Origin: JADFOJ01 sp041580235
GTDB lineage: Bacteria; Planctomycetota; Phycisphaerae; Phycisphaerales; SM1A02
DNA length: 24,788 bases
Assembly: GCA_041580235.1 (NCBI GenBank)
Contig: JBFGEG010000051.1
Span: 1-24,788, forward strand
Direction: 5' to 3'
Shown here one piece after another: positions 1 through 7,964 of the stretch (position 1 is the first letter of the stretch; the number at the start of each line of letters is the position of its first letter). A program made the position numbers and the translations under genes. The notes under the pieces are model-generated. The model did no database searches, was not told where the DNA came from, and worked only from the letters and a program-made list of their open reading frames with translations.

Positions 1-1629
1 GACGTGAACGGCGACGGGCTTCTCGACATCTACTTCGTGACCCAGCTCGGGGCCAATCAGCTCGTGCTCAACACCGGGGAGGGGCAGTTCGAGGACTTTA
101 CGGAGCAGGCCGGGGTGGCCGTGGCGGACCGCATCGGCGTGACGGCGTCGTTCGCCGACACCGACAACGACGGTGACCAGGATCTTTACGTGACGACGGT
201 CCGCGGCGGCAACCTGCTGTTCGAAAACGACGGGACGGGCCGCTTCACGGACATCTCCGCGACATCGGGCCTCGATTACAACGGCCACTCCTCTTCGGCG
301 GTCTTTTTCGACTACGACCGCGACGGGCTGGTCGATCTCTTTCTGACCAACGTCGGGGACTACACCTCGGACACGATCGGGCCGGGCGGCTACTACGTCG
401 GGTACAACGACGGCTTCTTCGGCCACCTCTTCCCGGAGCGCGCCGAGCAGAGCATTCTCTACCGCAACACGGGCGACAACGTCTTCACGGACGTCTCGCG
501 GGAGACCGGCCTCGTCGACATGAGCTGGACCGGCGCCGCCACCCCCTTCGACGCCAACGCCGACGGCTGGCCCGACCTGTACGTGCTGAGCATGCAGGGG
601 CACGACGAGTACTACGAGAACGTCGAGGGAAAACGGTTCGTCCGAAGGAGCCGCGACCTGTTTCCGATGACCTCGTGGGGATCGATGGGCGTCAAGACGT
701 TCGACTACGACAACGACGGCGACCTGGATGTCTTTGTCACCGACATGCACACGGACATGCTCGACGAGATCCTGTCGATGAGACGCTACTGGTACGGCGA
801 GAAGCTCCGCATCCCCAGGATGTTCCCCCGCGGCTTCTTGAACACCGACCTGAATCACGTCATGGGCAACGCCTTCTTCCGCAACGACGGCGGCCGGTTC
901 ACCGAGGTCGCCGAGGAGATCGGGGCGGAGAATTACTGGCCGTGGGGCCTGAGCGTCGGGGATCTGAACGCGGACGGCTACGAGGACGTCTTCGTCACGG
1001 CCTGCATGAACTTCCCCTTCCGCTACGGTGTCAACAGCATTCTCCTGAACAACCGCGGCGAGACGTTCCTCGACAGCGAGTTCATTCTCGGGGCCGAGCC
1101 CCGCCGCAACGGCCGGTACGCCACGCCGTGGTTCGAGCTCGACTGCGACCGCGTGCATCTGGAGCAGACCGCCACGCAGACCGTCTCAAGTGTCTTGTGC
1201 GAAGGGCGGACCGGCACGATGTCCGTCTGGGGGGCCCTGGGCTCGCGATCCTCGGTGCTGTTCGACCTGGACAACGACGGGGACCTCGACATCGTCACCA
1301 ACGACTTCAACTCCCCGCCCATGGTGCTGATCAGCGATCTCGCCGCCATGAACTCGGGACTTCGCTATCTCAAGGTTCAGCTGGAGGGGACGGCGTCCAA
1401 CCGCAACGGCCTGGGCGCCACCGTCAGGGTGACCGCCGGCGACCAGGTGTACACCAAGGTGCACGACGGCCAGTCGGGCTACCTCTCGCAGAGCGTCTGC
1501 CCGCTCTATTTCGGCCTGGGCGAAGCCGAGGAGGCAGACGCGCTGGAGATCACCTGGCCCTCCGGCACCGTCCAGCTCGTCGAGGGACCGATCCGCTCGA
1601 ACCAGCTGCTGACGATCGTGGAGAAGTAG
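1..1629 (+). CDS. CRTAC1-type FG-GAP/VCBS propeller protein with C-terminal ASPIC/UnbV domain (5' partial)
   Basis: The reading frame is open from the first base (Asp-Val-Asn-Gly-Asp), so the start and any signal peptide lie outside the window. The visible 542 residues contain repeated calcium-binding-type motifs such as DVNGDG, DTDNDGDQD, DYDRDG, DYDNDGDLD, DLNADG and DLDNDGDLD. These are typical of FG-GAP/VCBS blades of an extracellular beta-propeller. The last ~90 residues (NRNGLGATVRVTAG through the ITWPSGTVQ segment) match the ASPIC/UnbV domain that ends CRTAC1-like proteins. Such proteins are exported and probably bind ligands or surfaces; no enzymatic role is evident. The gene stops 9 nt before the cupredoxin-like lipoprotein gene, so the two are probably co-transcribed. 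A second protein of this type is encoded at 3334-5064. The family call is secure; the function is unknown. Confidence 0.9.
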   Translation, partial: DVNGDGLLDIYFVTQLGANQLVLNTGEGQFEDFTEQAGVAVADRIGVTASFADTDNDGDQDLYVTTVRGGNLLFENDGTGRFTDISATSGLDYNGHSSSAVFFDYDRDGLVDLFLTNVGDYTSDTIGPGGYYVGYNDGFFGHLFPERAEQSILYRNTGDNVFTDVSRETGLVDMSWTGAATPFDANADGWPDLYVLSMQGHDEYYENVEGKRFVRRSRDLFPMTSWGSMGVKTFDYDNDGDLDVFVTDMHTDMLDEILSMRRYWYGEKLRIPRMFPRGFLNTDLNHVMGNAFFRNDGGRFTEVAEEIGAENYWPWGLSVGDLNADGYEDVFVTACMNFPFRYGVNSILLNNRGETFLDSEFILGAEPRRNGRYATPWFELDCDRVHLEQTATQTVSSVLCEGRTGTMSVWGALGSRSSVLFDLDNDGDLDIVTNDFNSPPMVLISDLAAMNSGLRYLKVQLEGTASNRNGLGATVRVTAGDQVYTKVHDGQSGYLSQSVCPLYFGLGEAEEADALEITWPSGTVQLVEGPIRSNQLLTIVEK

Positions 1630-1638
1630 CCTCGTTCG

Positions 1639-2133
1639 GTGTGTCACGCGCTCGAAAAGCCGTCTCTCGTCGTGCTCGTGCTCGTCCTCCTCGCGGCGGG
1701 GTGCGGTCGTGAGGCACCTTCCGGGGCGTCACGGGGGACGGCCTCCCCGCCCGACATGCCGGCGGAGCCTCTCCCCGTGCGGATCACGGGCCGTGACTTC
1801 CGCTGGCACATCCGTTACCCCGGCCCGGACCAAAGCCTCGACACCGCCGACGACGTCGTCACGCAGCGGCACCTGCACCTGCCCGCAGGCCGCGATATCC
1901 AGCTCGAGCTGCGCAGCGACGACTTCGTCTACTCCCTGTACCTGCCCGAGTACGAGCTGGTGGAGATGGCCTTCCCGAACCGCCCCTTCGTGGTGGAGTT
2001 CCGCACGGCGTCGATCAAGACCTCGAAGCTCATGGGCACCCAGATGTGCGGCTTCACCCACGAGCAGCTGCTGGGCGATCTGGTCGTGGAAAGTCCCGAC
2101 GACTGGCGCGATCACCTGCCGACGGGCCGGTAG
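1639..2133 (+). CDS. COX2-like cupredoxin lipoprotein with degenerate CuA site
   Basis: 164 residues starting at GTG. A hydrophobic segment (residues 9-20) ends in LLAAGC, a lipobox-like site with Cys22 as the probable lipidated residue. The rest resembles the periplasmic CuA domain of cytochrome c oxidase subunit II. DFVYSLYLPEY (95-105) corresponds to the family's DVIHSFWVPE, and GTQMCGFTHEQL (133-144) corresponds to CAELCGAGHARM. In this alignment the first His is Tyr98, the first Cys is Gly133, the bridging Glu is Gln135 and the Met is Leu144; only Cys137 and His141 remain. A binuclear CuA centre is therefore unlikely. No oxidase subunit I or transmembrane hairpin is encoded nearby. The protein may bind a mononuclear metal or serve structurally (inference). 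It follows the CRTAC1-type gene by 9 nt, and its 3' end overlaps the convergent beta-helix gene by 22 bp. No clear Shine-Dalgarno sequence was seen. Confidence 0.8.
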   Translation: MCHALEKPSLVVLVLVLLAAGCGREAPSGASRGTASPPDMPAEPLPVRITGRDFRWHIRYPGPDQSLDTADDVVTQRHLHLPAGRDIQLELRSDDFVYSLYLPEYELVEMAFPNRPFVVEFRTASIKTSKLMGTQMCGFTHEQLLGDLVVESPDDWRDHLPTGR

Positions 2134-3299
2134 CCCGCGTTCTCGTACACGGCCGACCGGGGACGAAAGTCGGCGTCGAACTCCGGATCCGGCGTGTCGA
2201 ACCGGTTGCGACTCCGCGAGACGTTGCCTCGCAGGTCGGCGATCTCCCCGTTGAGAAAGCAGTCGGCCACCGACATGCCGTCGAACATGGCGACCTCGTA
2301 GCGGTCGCCCGGGGCGATTCCGCCGGTCGCGGTGTTACGCCAGAAGATCGACCCCGTGTAGCTGTTGCCGGCGCTCATGTCGTCGACGCCGTTGTAGTTC
2401 CCCGTGAAGGTGCAGCGGCGGACCCGGACGCGAGCGCCCTGGAACACGGTCAGCGCTCCGCAGCCGTGCTCGCTGTCGTACACCGTCTGCTTGCCGGCTG
2501 GAACCGTGAAGTCCGTTCCCGTGTTGGAGACGTTGCCCACGAACAGGCAGTTCTCGATGATGGCCGAACTGTCCCACAGCAGGTCGACGCCGGAGCCCGT
2601 GACCCGCGCGCGGTTGTTCCGGATGATGCAGTCCCTGATGATCACCGACGCGGTCTCGTCAAACGGCGCCGTGTCGCGATCGGACTTCGGGTGCTGCACC
2701 GAGATCCCGCCGGCGCACGGGCTCGCGTAGTTGTCGTGGATCTCGAGCCTCTCCAGCGTCGGGTAGGACTGCCCGAAGATCTTGATGCCGCCGCCGTCGG
2801 CGTAAAAGAACAGGTTCCGCTCGTACCGGGTGCTCGGCTCCAGGGGCGACGGGCCGTTGAACCGGGTCACGAAGTTGTTGGCGCCGGTGATCTTGAAACC
2901 ACGCAGCGTCGTCTGCTGGCTGACGCCGTCACCGAAGTACACCACATGGTTGACGACGGCCGGAAAGCTCGGCTCCGATGGATCGGCGATCTCGGGGTTG
3001 GCCGCCGTCAGGGTGACATCACCGACCGCTTCCAGCGAGATGCCGTCATGCCGGGCGTTAAGCCAGATCAGGGCCTGCCGTCGCGTCTGCGGGCGATACG
3101 TGCCCGCGTGCACCTTCACGCACTTGCGGACCGGGTCCGCCGCCGCCCGCTCCAGCGCCTCCTGGATGCTCGACCCCGGATACACGTGGTGACACCCATC
3201 GTCGTCGATGGCGCCGCCGCAGCCGGCGAGGCACCCGACCCCGATGATCAGACCGCCGATGCGCATCGCGACACGCCGAGTCTCTGAAAGCTGCCTCAT
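2112..3299 (-). CDS. Right-handed parallel beta-helix repeat lipoprotein
   Basis: 395 residues from the first ATG. A start at residue 12 (base 3266) is equally plausible and leaves a compact signal, MRIGGLIIGVGCLAGC, with a good lipobox (LAGC; Cys27 in long numbering). The mature part begins with a segment typical of beta-helix proteins (YPGSSIQEALERAA, then VKVHAGTYRPQ). Repeated coils follow: TLRGFKITGANN, PTLERLEIHDNYAS, VIIRDCIIRNNRA, SAIIENCLFVGN and VRVRRCTFTGNYNG. This is the pattern of pectate-lyase-like or DUF1565-type right-handed helices. No catalytic set can be assigned, so carbohydrate binding or cleavage is only a guess. The protein should be lipid-anchored outside the cytoplasmic membrane. 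The gene is divergent from the CRTAC1 lipoprotein gene at 3334 across 34 bp and overlaps the cupredoxin gene 3' to 3'. The fold is well supported; the substrate is unknown. Confidence 0.85.
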   Translation of the reverse strand: MRQLSETRRVAMRIGGLIIGVGCLAGCGGAIDDDGCHHVYPGSSIQEALERAAADPVRKCVKVHAGTYRPQTRRQALIWLNARHDGISLEAVGDVTLTAANPEIADPSEPSFPAVVNHVVYFGDGVSQQTTLRGFKITGANNFVTRFNGPSPLEPSTRYERNLFFYADGGGIKIFGQSYPTLERLEIHDNYASPCAGGISVQHPKSDRDTAPFDETASVIIRDCIIRNNRARVTGSGVDLLWDSSAIIENCLFVGNVSNTGTDFTVPAGKQTVYDSEHGCGALTVFQGARVRVRRCTFTGNYNGVDDMSAGNSYTGSIFWRNTATGGIAPGDRYEVAMFDGMSVADCFLNGEIADLRGNVSRSRNRFDTPDPEFDADFRPRSAVYENAGYRPVGR

Positions 3300-3333
3300 C
3301 GTGCGGTCGAATTGTAGGATCCCGCGCGATACG
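3300..3333. promoter_or_regulatory. Compact divergent promoter region with overlapping -10-like hexamers
   Basis: Only 34 bp separate two divergent starts. The minus strand carries TACAAT (3316-3311), 11 nt before the ATG at 3299. The plus strand carries TAGGAT (3315-3320), 13 nt before the ATG at 3334. The hexamers share two base pairs, so the two promoters could exclude each other. Leaders would be only a few nucleotides long. No -35 match and no Shine-Dalgarno sequence was recognised on either side. Assignment is by eye. Confidence 0.45.
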
Positions 3334-5064
3334 ATGCCCCCGTGTGACCAGCGTCAGTGGATCGCCTGCTCGCTGCTGCTCGCGGTGCTCGCCGCGGGCG
3401 GCTGTCGTGAGACGGAAGCCGATGCGCCGGCGCGCGCCGCGCCCCGCCCTGCCGCGGCCCGCGCGTCGATCGGAGATCCTGCGGGATCTCTGCGCTTCAT
3501 CGAGGTGACCGAGGCCGCCGGTCTGGAGTTCACCCACGAGCCGGCGTTCGAGGGTGAGTACCGTTTCGAGGAAATCATGGGACCCGGCTGCGCCCTGGCG
3601 GACTTCAACGGCGATGACCTTCTCGACATCTATCTCGTGAACGGGCAGCGAGAGAGGGCGAGCGATCGGCTCTACCTGCAGTCGGCGGACGGGGGGTTCG
3701 TGGATGCGACCACGGCGTCGGGACTGAGCCCCAGCGGCTACGGCATGGGCTGCGCGGTGGGCGACTACGACAACGACGGAGACCTGGACCTGTACCTGAC
3801 CAACCTGGCGGCCGATGAACTGTGGCGCAACGAGGGCGACGCCACCTTCACCGACGTGACCGCCGCGGCCGGTCTCGACAATCGCCTCTGGTCCGTCTCG
3901 GCCGGCTTTTTCGACTACGACCGCGACGGACGGCTCGACCTCTACGTCGCCAACTACGTGCTCGACCCTGACTCCGCCCGCTGCTACGACCTGGCCGGGC
4001 GGCCCGATTACTGCGGGCCGGATCGGCTGCCGCCGGCGCCGGACAAGCTGTATCGCAACCTGGGCGGCGGCCGATTCCGCGACGTCTCGGCGGAGTCGGG
4101 GATCGCCGCCATCGCCGGCCCCGGCCTGGGCGTGCTCTGCGCCGACCTGGACAATGACGGCTGGCAGGACGTGTACGTCGCCAACGACATGGCGCGGAAC
4201 TTCCTGTGGATCAACCGGGGTGACGGGAGCTTCGAGGAGACCGCGGTGCTGGCGGGCTGTGCCTTCAACCGTGACGGCGCGGCGGAGGCGGGGATGGGCA
4301 TCGCCCTGGGCGACGTCGACCTCGACGGGCTCCAGGATCTGCTGGTGACGCACCTGCGGGGCGAGACCAACACGCTGTACCGGACCCGCGGCCCCGGTGC
4401 CTTCGACGACGCCACCGACGCCAGCGGGCTCGGCATGTCGAGCACGCCGTACACGGGGTTCGGAACGGTGCTGGCGGACTTCGACCTTGATGGAGACCTC
4501 GACGCCTTTGTCGTCAACGGCGCGGTGAAGCGGCGCACACTCATTTCGCCGCACGCGGCCACCGACGAGCACTGGACGCGGTACGCCGAGCCGAACCTCG
4601 CGTACCGCAACGACGGGACGGGGCGCTTCGAGAACGTCTCGGCGACAGCCGGTGTCATCTGCACGCGAGCCGAGGTGTCAAGGGGGCTGGCCGCCGGCGA
4701 CTACGACAACGACGGCGACCTTGACCTGCTGATGACGCACACCGGCGGGCCCGCCCGACTGTTCCGCAACGACGGCCCGCGGGTCGGCCGGTGGCTGATC
4801 GTCCGCGCCGTCGAGCCCGCGGCCCGCCGCGACGCGATCGGGGCCGTGGTCAGCGTGACCGCCGGGGGTCGAACCCACCGGCGGGTCGTGCTCGCCGCCG
4901 ACAGCTACGCCAGCACGCGGCAGCCGTCGGTTCACTTCGGGCTCGGCGACGTGGACCGCATCGACGACGTGACCGTGCGCTGGCCGGACGGCTCCTTGGA
5001 GCAGTTCGCAGGCGTCGGGCTGGACATGGTCATCGAGCTGCGACGCTCAATGGGCGAGCCTTGA
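3334..5064 (+). CDS. CRTAC1-type FG-GAP/VCBS propeller lipoprotein with ASPIC/UnbV domain
   Basis: 576 residues from ATG 3334. This start is chosen because it gives a signal sequence (hydrophobic IACSLLLAVLAAGG then Cys) directly after a short polar head and does not run into the divergent gene. Seven Asp-rich loops are visible: DFNGDDLLD, DYDNDGDLD, DYDRDGRLD, DLDNDGWQD, DVDLDGLQD, DFDLDGDLD and a second DYDNDGDLD. They fit a seven-bladed propeller with calcium-binding turns. A Cys-containing insertion (RCYDLAGRPDYCGP) before DKLYRN is typical of this family. The C-terminal ~80 residues (RDAIGAVVSVTAGG to VRWPDGSLEQF) form the ASPIC/UnbV domain. The protein is likely exported and lipid-anchored; its role is unknown. 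Its stop overlaps the TPR gene start by one base, indicating translational coupling. It is paralogous to the protein encoded at 1-1629. Confidence 0.9.
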   Translation: MPPCDQRQWIACSLLLAVLAAGGCRETEADAPARAAPRPAAARASIGDPAGSLRFIEVTEAAGLEFTHEPAFEGEYRFEEIMGPGCALADFNGDDLLDIYLVNGQRERASDRLYLQSADGGFVDATTASGLSPSGYGMGCAVGDYDNDGDLDLYLTNLAADELWRNEGDATFTDVTAAAGLDNRLWSVSAGFFDYDRDGRLDLYVANYVLDPDSARCYDLAGRPDYCGPDRLPPAPDKLYRNLGGGRFRDVSAESGIAAIAGPGLGVLCADLDNDGWQDVYVANDMARNFLWINRGDGSFEETAVLAGCAFNRDGAAEAGMGIALGDVDLDGLQDLLVTHLRGETNTLYRTRGPGAFDDATDASGLGMSSTPYTGFGTVLADFDLDGDLDAFVVNGAVKRRTLISPHAATDEHWTRYAEPNLAYRNDGTGRFENVSATAGVICTRAEVSRGLAAGDYDNDGDLDLLMTHTGGPARLFRNDGPRVGRWLIVRAVEPAARRDAIGAVVSVTAGGRTHRRVVLAADSYASTRQPSVHFGLGDVDRIDDVTVRWPDGSLEQFAGVGLDMVIELRRSMGEP

Positions 5065-6779
5065 TGATCCTGACGACGCTGATTCTGGTCGCCCTGGCGG
5101 ACCCCCCGCCCCTGCCGGACCTGGCGGGCGCGGAGCCGCAGGTGCGGGCCGCGATCGAGGAGGACCACGACGCCCTCGCCCGCGACCCGGATGCGGCCGA
5201 GGCCTGGGGCCGATACGCCTGCCGGCTGGCCGTGCACGAGTATCTCTTCGAGGCCGTGTCCGCGTGGGGCGAAGCGCAGCGTCTGGACCCGCAGGACTTC
5301 CGCTGGCCGTACCTGACCGGTGTCTACCTGTCGCAGGACGATCCACAGGCGGCGCTGGCGGCGTTCGAGAAGGCGCTGGAGCTCAACGACGCCTACGCGC
5401 CGCTGCACGTGCGTTATGCGCAGATGATGGAGCGCCAGGGCAGACCCGCCGACGCGCTGAGCGCGTATCGACGGGCCGTCGAGCTCGAGCCCCGCAACCC
5501 CTACGCCCATGCGGGCCTCGGCGGGCGTCTCCTGGACGACGGCAACCGTGACGAGGCTCGGCGGCACCTGAGGCGAGCCCTGCGGCTGGATCCCTCGTGC
5601 CGGCCGGCCCTGACACATATGGTGGCGTGGCACCGCCTCGACGGCGATCTGGCGGAGGCCGAGGTCGTGGCGCAGCGGGCCGCGGTCGCGCCCAAGGCCC
5701 GGCCACCGGACGCGGTGCTGTACGCTGTCGAGCAGCTGGCGGTCAGCACGAGCGCGGTGCTGCTCCGCGCGGCGCAGCTCACGGCGGCCGGTCGTGATGC
5801 CCAGGCCACCGAGGCATTGCGGGCCCTGGTGGCGGCCAACCCCCAAAGCGCGCGCGGCCGCTCCGAGCTGGGCGACCGACTGCAGGAGCAGGGCCAGATC
5901 GATCTGGCGCAGGAGCAGTACCGGGCGGCGCTGGAGCTCATCCCGACACTGCTTCCCGCCCGTCTCGGGCTGGCCAAGGGGCTCGTTCGCGCCGGTCGTC
6001 ACGACGAGGCGCGTCAACAATACGAGAGCCTGATCGCCGATCACCCCACCTCCGACGCGGCCCACAGCGGCCTCGCCGTGTGCCTGGCCGCCATGGGCCG
6101 GATGGACCTGGCCGTTGAGCGCTTTCGCACGGCTGTGGAGCTCGCGCCAGAGAGTCGCCGGTCGCGTGTCGGGTACGGCCGCGCCCTCGCCTACTCCGGT
6201 GAGCCGGGCGCCGCCGTCGAGGTGCTGCGACCCGTGGTGGAGACGGCTCCGGTGCCGCTGGACGAGGTGTCCCTTGAAGCCATGGAAGTGGCGGGGACCG
6301 CCCTGGCGAGAACCGGGCACCCGGAGCCGGCCATCGATCTCCTGCGGCGTGTGCTCGCCGAGAGGCCACAGCGTGCTGACATCCGCCGCCAGCTGGCGGG
6401 CGTCCTCGGCCGGGCCGGGCGCGACCGGGAGGCCGTCGAGCTGCTGCGCGAGGGAATGCTGCTGCAGCCGCGGGGCGGCCGCACCGCGTTGGCGCTGGCG
6501 TGGATCCTCGCCACCAGCCCCGACGACTCGGTGCGCAACGGCGCCGCCGCCGTGCAGCTGGCGCAGCGCTGGCTGACGATGCCCGGCCAGCAGCGCGACG
6601 GCCGGCGTCTGGACATCCTGGCGTGCGCCTACGCCGAGGCGGGCCGGTTCGACGACGCCGTTATGACGGCCGAGCGTGCCATCGTCATGGCAAGACAGGC
6701 CAACAAGCCCGCGCTGGTCGAGGCCGTGTCGGCGCGGCTGGAGCTGTTCAAACAGGGCAAGCCGTACCGGGCCCGGTAG
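5064..6779 (+). CDS. Exported tetratricopeptide-repeat protein
   Basis: 571 residues. The start ATG shares its A with the TGA of the preceding CRTAC1-type gene, which supports both this start and translational coupling. The N-terminus, MILTTLILVALADPPPLPD, looks like a short signal peptide. Most of the protein is helical TPR repeats of about 34 residues. Examples are PQAALAAFEKALELNDAYAP, RPADALSAYRRAVELEPRNP and RDEARRHLRRALRLDPSCRP, with further copies to about residue 490. TPR arrays bind other proteins, so the likely job is a partner or scaffold for the propeller lipoprotein (inference from coupling). CRTAC1-type and TPR genes side by side are, to my knowledge, common in planctomycetes and acidobacteria. 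It ends 3 nt from the convergent prepilin-like gene. Confidence 0.9.
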   Translation: MILTTLILVALADPPPLPDLAGAEPQVRAAIEEDHDALARDPDAAEAWGRYACRLAVHEYLFEAVSAWGEAQRLDPQDFRWPYLTGVYLSQDDPQAALAAFEKALELNDAYAPLHVRYAQMMERQGRPADALSAYRRAVELEPRNPYAHAGLGGRLLDDGNRDEARRHLRRALRLDPSCRPALTHMVAWHRLDGDLAEAEVVAQRAAVAPKARPPDAVLYAVEQLAVSTSAVLLRAAQLTAAGRDAQATEALRALVAANPQSARGRSELGDRLQEQGQIDLAQEQYRAALELIPTLLPARLGLAKGLVRAGRHDEARQQYESLIADHPTSDAAHSGLAVCLAAMGRMDLAVERFRTAVELAPESRRSRVGYGRALAYSGEPGAAVEVLRPVVETAPVPLDEVSLEAMEVAGTALARTGHPEPAIDLLRRVLAERPQRADIRRQLAGVLGRAGRDREAVELLREGMLLQPRGGRTALALAWILATSPDDSVRNGAAAVQLAQRWLTMPGQQRDGRRLDILACAYAEAGRFDDAVMTAERAIVMARQANKPALVEAVSARLELFKQGKPYRAR

Positions 6780-6782
6780 GCT

Positions 6783-7964
6783 CTACTCCCGGCCGACGGT
6801 GTCGCGGCCGCGGACGCCCTCGGTCGTGAGGATGTGATAGCTGCTCGCGGCGAAGTCGTAGCCGTCAGAGATGAAGTAGCCGTCGGTCCCGAAGGGTGTG
6901 TCGCGGGTCCAGAGGCCGACGCCCGCCTGGCGGAAGTTGCGGCGGTCCGACGACATCGCCTCGAAGACGCTCATCAACCGGGTGGACCCGTCGTAGAAGA
7001 GCGTCACCGGCGCCGACTGGAAGCTCTGGTTGAAGTAGTACGGCTCACAGCCGGTGAAGGAGCCGTTGCAGGGCACCTTGTTGTTCTGGAGCCAGCTGTG
7101 CTCCAACATGTGCGTCTTGAGGGTCGGGTACTTGACCTGCCCGAATGAAGGGACCCTGTAGCCGCTGGGCATCTCCCAGGCCGCGGTCCAGAAGACGCCT
7201 TCGCCGTTGTCGGAGAACACGACCGGGTTGAACAGGCCTGCCGGCGAGAGACAGTAGCTGCCGATGCCGGGGTTGCACGCCCCCGGCCCCAGTCCGCCCC
7301 AGGGCTCGCCGCCGACGACCTCGCCGGGGATCTCGAAGCATGGCTCGATCGGATCCAGAATCACACGGTCCTTGGGTGCGAAAGAAACTGGATCGAGCCA
7401 CTTGCCGTTGAGGTAGTCGCTCATCGGCTTGGGCTGCATGCCGAAGCGGAACCACCCCCAGCCGTCGCAGGAGCCGCAATCGTCCGGCCCGCCGGCGCCG
7501 CCGTCGTTGGGCGGGCCCGGGAAGTTGATCGGCTGGAAGTACACGTTGTTGGACTGATTCGTCCAGTAGGCCCACGCGACGTAGCTCCCGCCGCTGGTGT
7601 AGCCCCAGCCGGCGACGATCGGCGGGTGGATCTCGAAGCCGTTGCCGCCGCCGCCATAGATCATCTGGTTGTAGATGCTGACGTCCCCGTCATAGAGCCC
7701 GAGGTTGTCGCGCACGTAGGTGACGTGGCGGTCAGCCCAGTCGGCCGCGTATATCTTGTGGGCCACGCCCAGCTGCCGCAAGTTGTTCTTGGAGACGTTC
7801 ACCCTCGCGTTGTCCCGAGCCTTGCCGATCGCCGGCAGCAGCATGCCGACGAGCAGCGCGATGATCGAGACGACCACGAGCAGCTCGATGATGGTGAAGC
7901 CCTTTCGGCTGGGTTCGATCATGGCCAGTTTCCGTCGCTCCATGTTCAGGTCGGGCGTGATCAC
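6783..7964 (-). CDS. Large prepilin-like protein (type II secretion/type IV pilin N-terminus)
   Basis: 393 residues. The GTG start overlaps the stop of the upstream propeller gene as GTGA, favouring this start and coupled translation. Alternative ATGs lie at 7943 and 7922. Residues 18-45 carry a class III signal: SRKG then FTIIELLVVVSIIALLVG. Cleavage would fall after Gly22, with Glu27 at +5 of the mature protein. KARDNARVNVSKNNLRQLGVAHKIYAADW continues the N-terminal helix in the manner of planctomycete pseudopilins. The remaining ~300 residues are Gly/Pro/Trp-rich. A YDGSTRLMSV segment near the C-terminus resembles the DG motif of the H-X9-DG family. The protein is probably membrane-inserted, processed by prepilin peptidase and exposed outside. 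These proteins occur in many copies in planctomycetes; their function is largely unknown. Confidence 0.88.
   Translation of the reverse strand: MITPDLNMERRKLAMIEPSRKGFTIIELLVVVSIIALLVGMLLPAIGKARDNARVNVSKNNLRQLGVAHKIYAADWADRHVTYVRDNLGLYDGDVSIYNQMIYGGGGNGFEIHPPIVAGWGYTSGGSYVAWAYWTNQSNNVYFQPINFPGPPNDGGAGGPDDCGSCDGWGWFRFGMQPKPMSDYLNGKWLDPVSFAPKDRVILDPIEPCFEIPGEVVGGEPWGGLGPGACNPGIGSYCLSPAGLFNPVVFSDNGEGVFWTAAWEMPSGYRVPSFGQVKYPTLKTHMLEHSWLQNNKVPCNGSFTGCEPYYFNQSFQSAPVTLFYDGSTRLMSVFEAMSSDRRNFRQAGVGLWTRDTPFGTDGYFISDGYDFAASSYHILTTEGVRGRDTVGRE

Noticed and set aside
1639..2133. Functional cytochrome c oxidase subunit II
   Set aside because: Most CuA ligands are replaced, there is no membrane hairpin and no subunit I or III is nearby.
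3058..4572. 504-codon open frame on the minus strand
   Set aside because: It lies opposite the CRTAC1-type lipoprotein. The translation is low-complexity Val/Arg/Gly with no recognisable domain.
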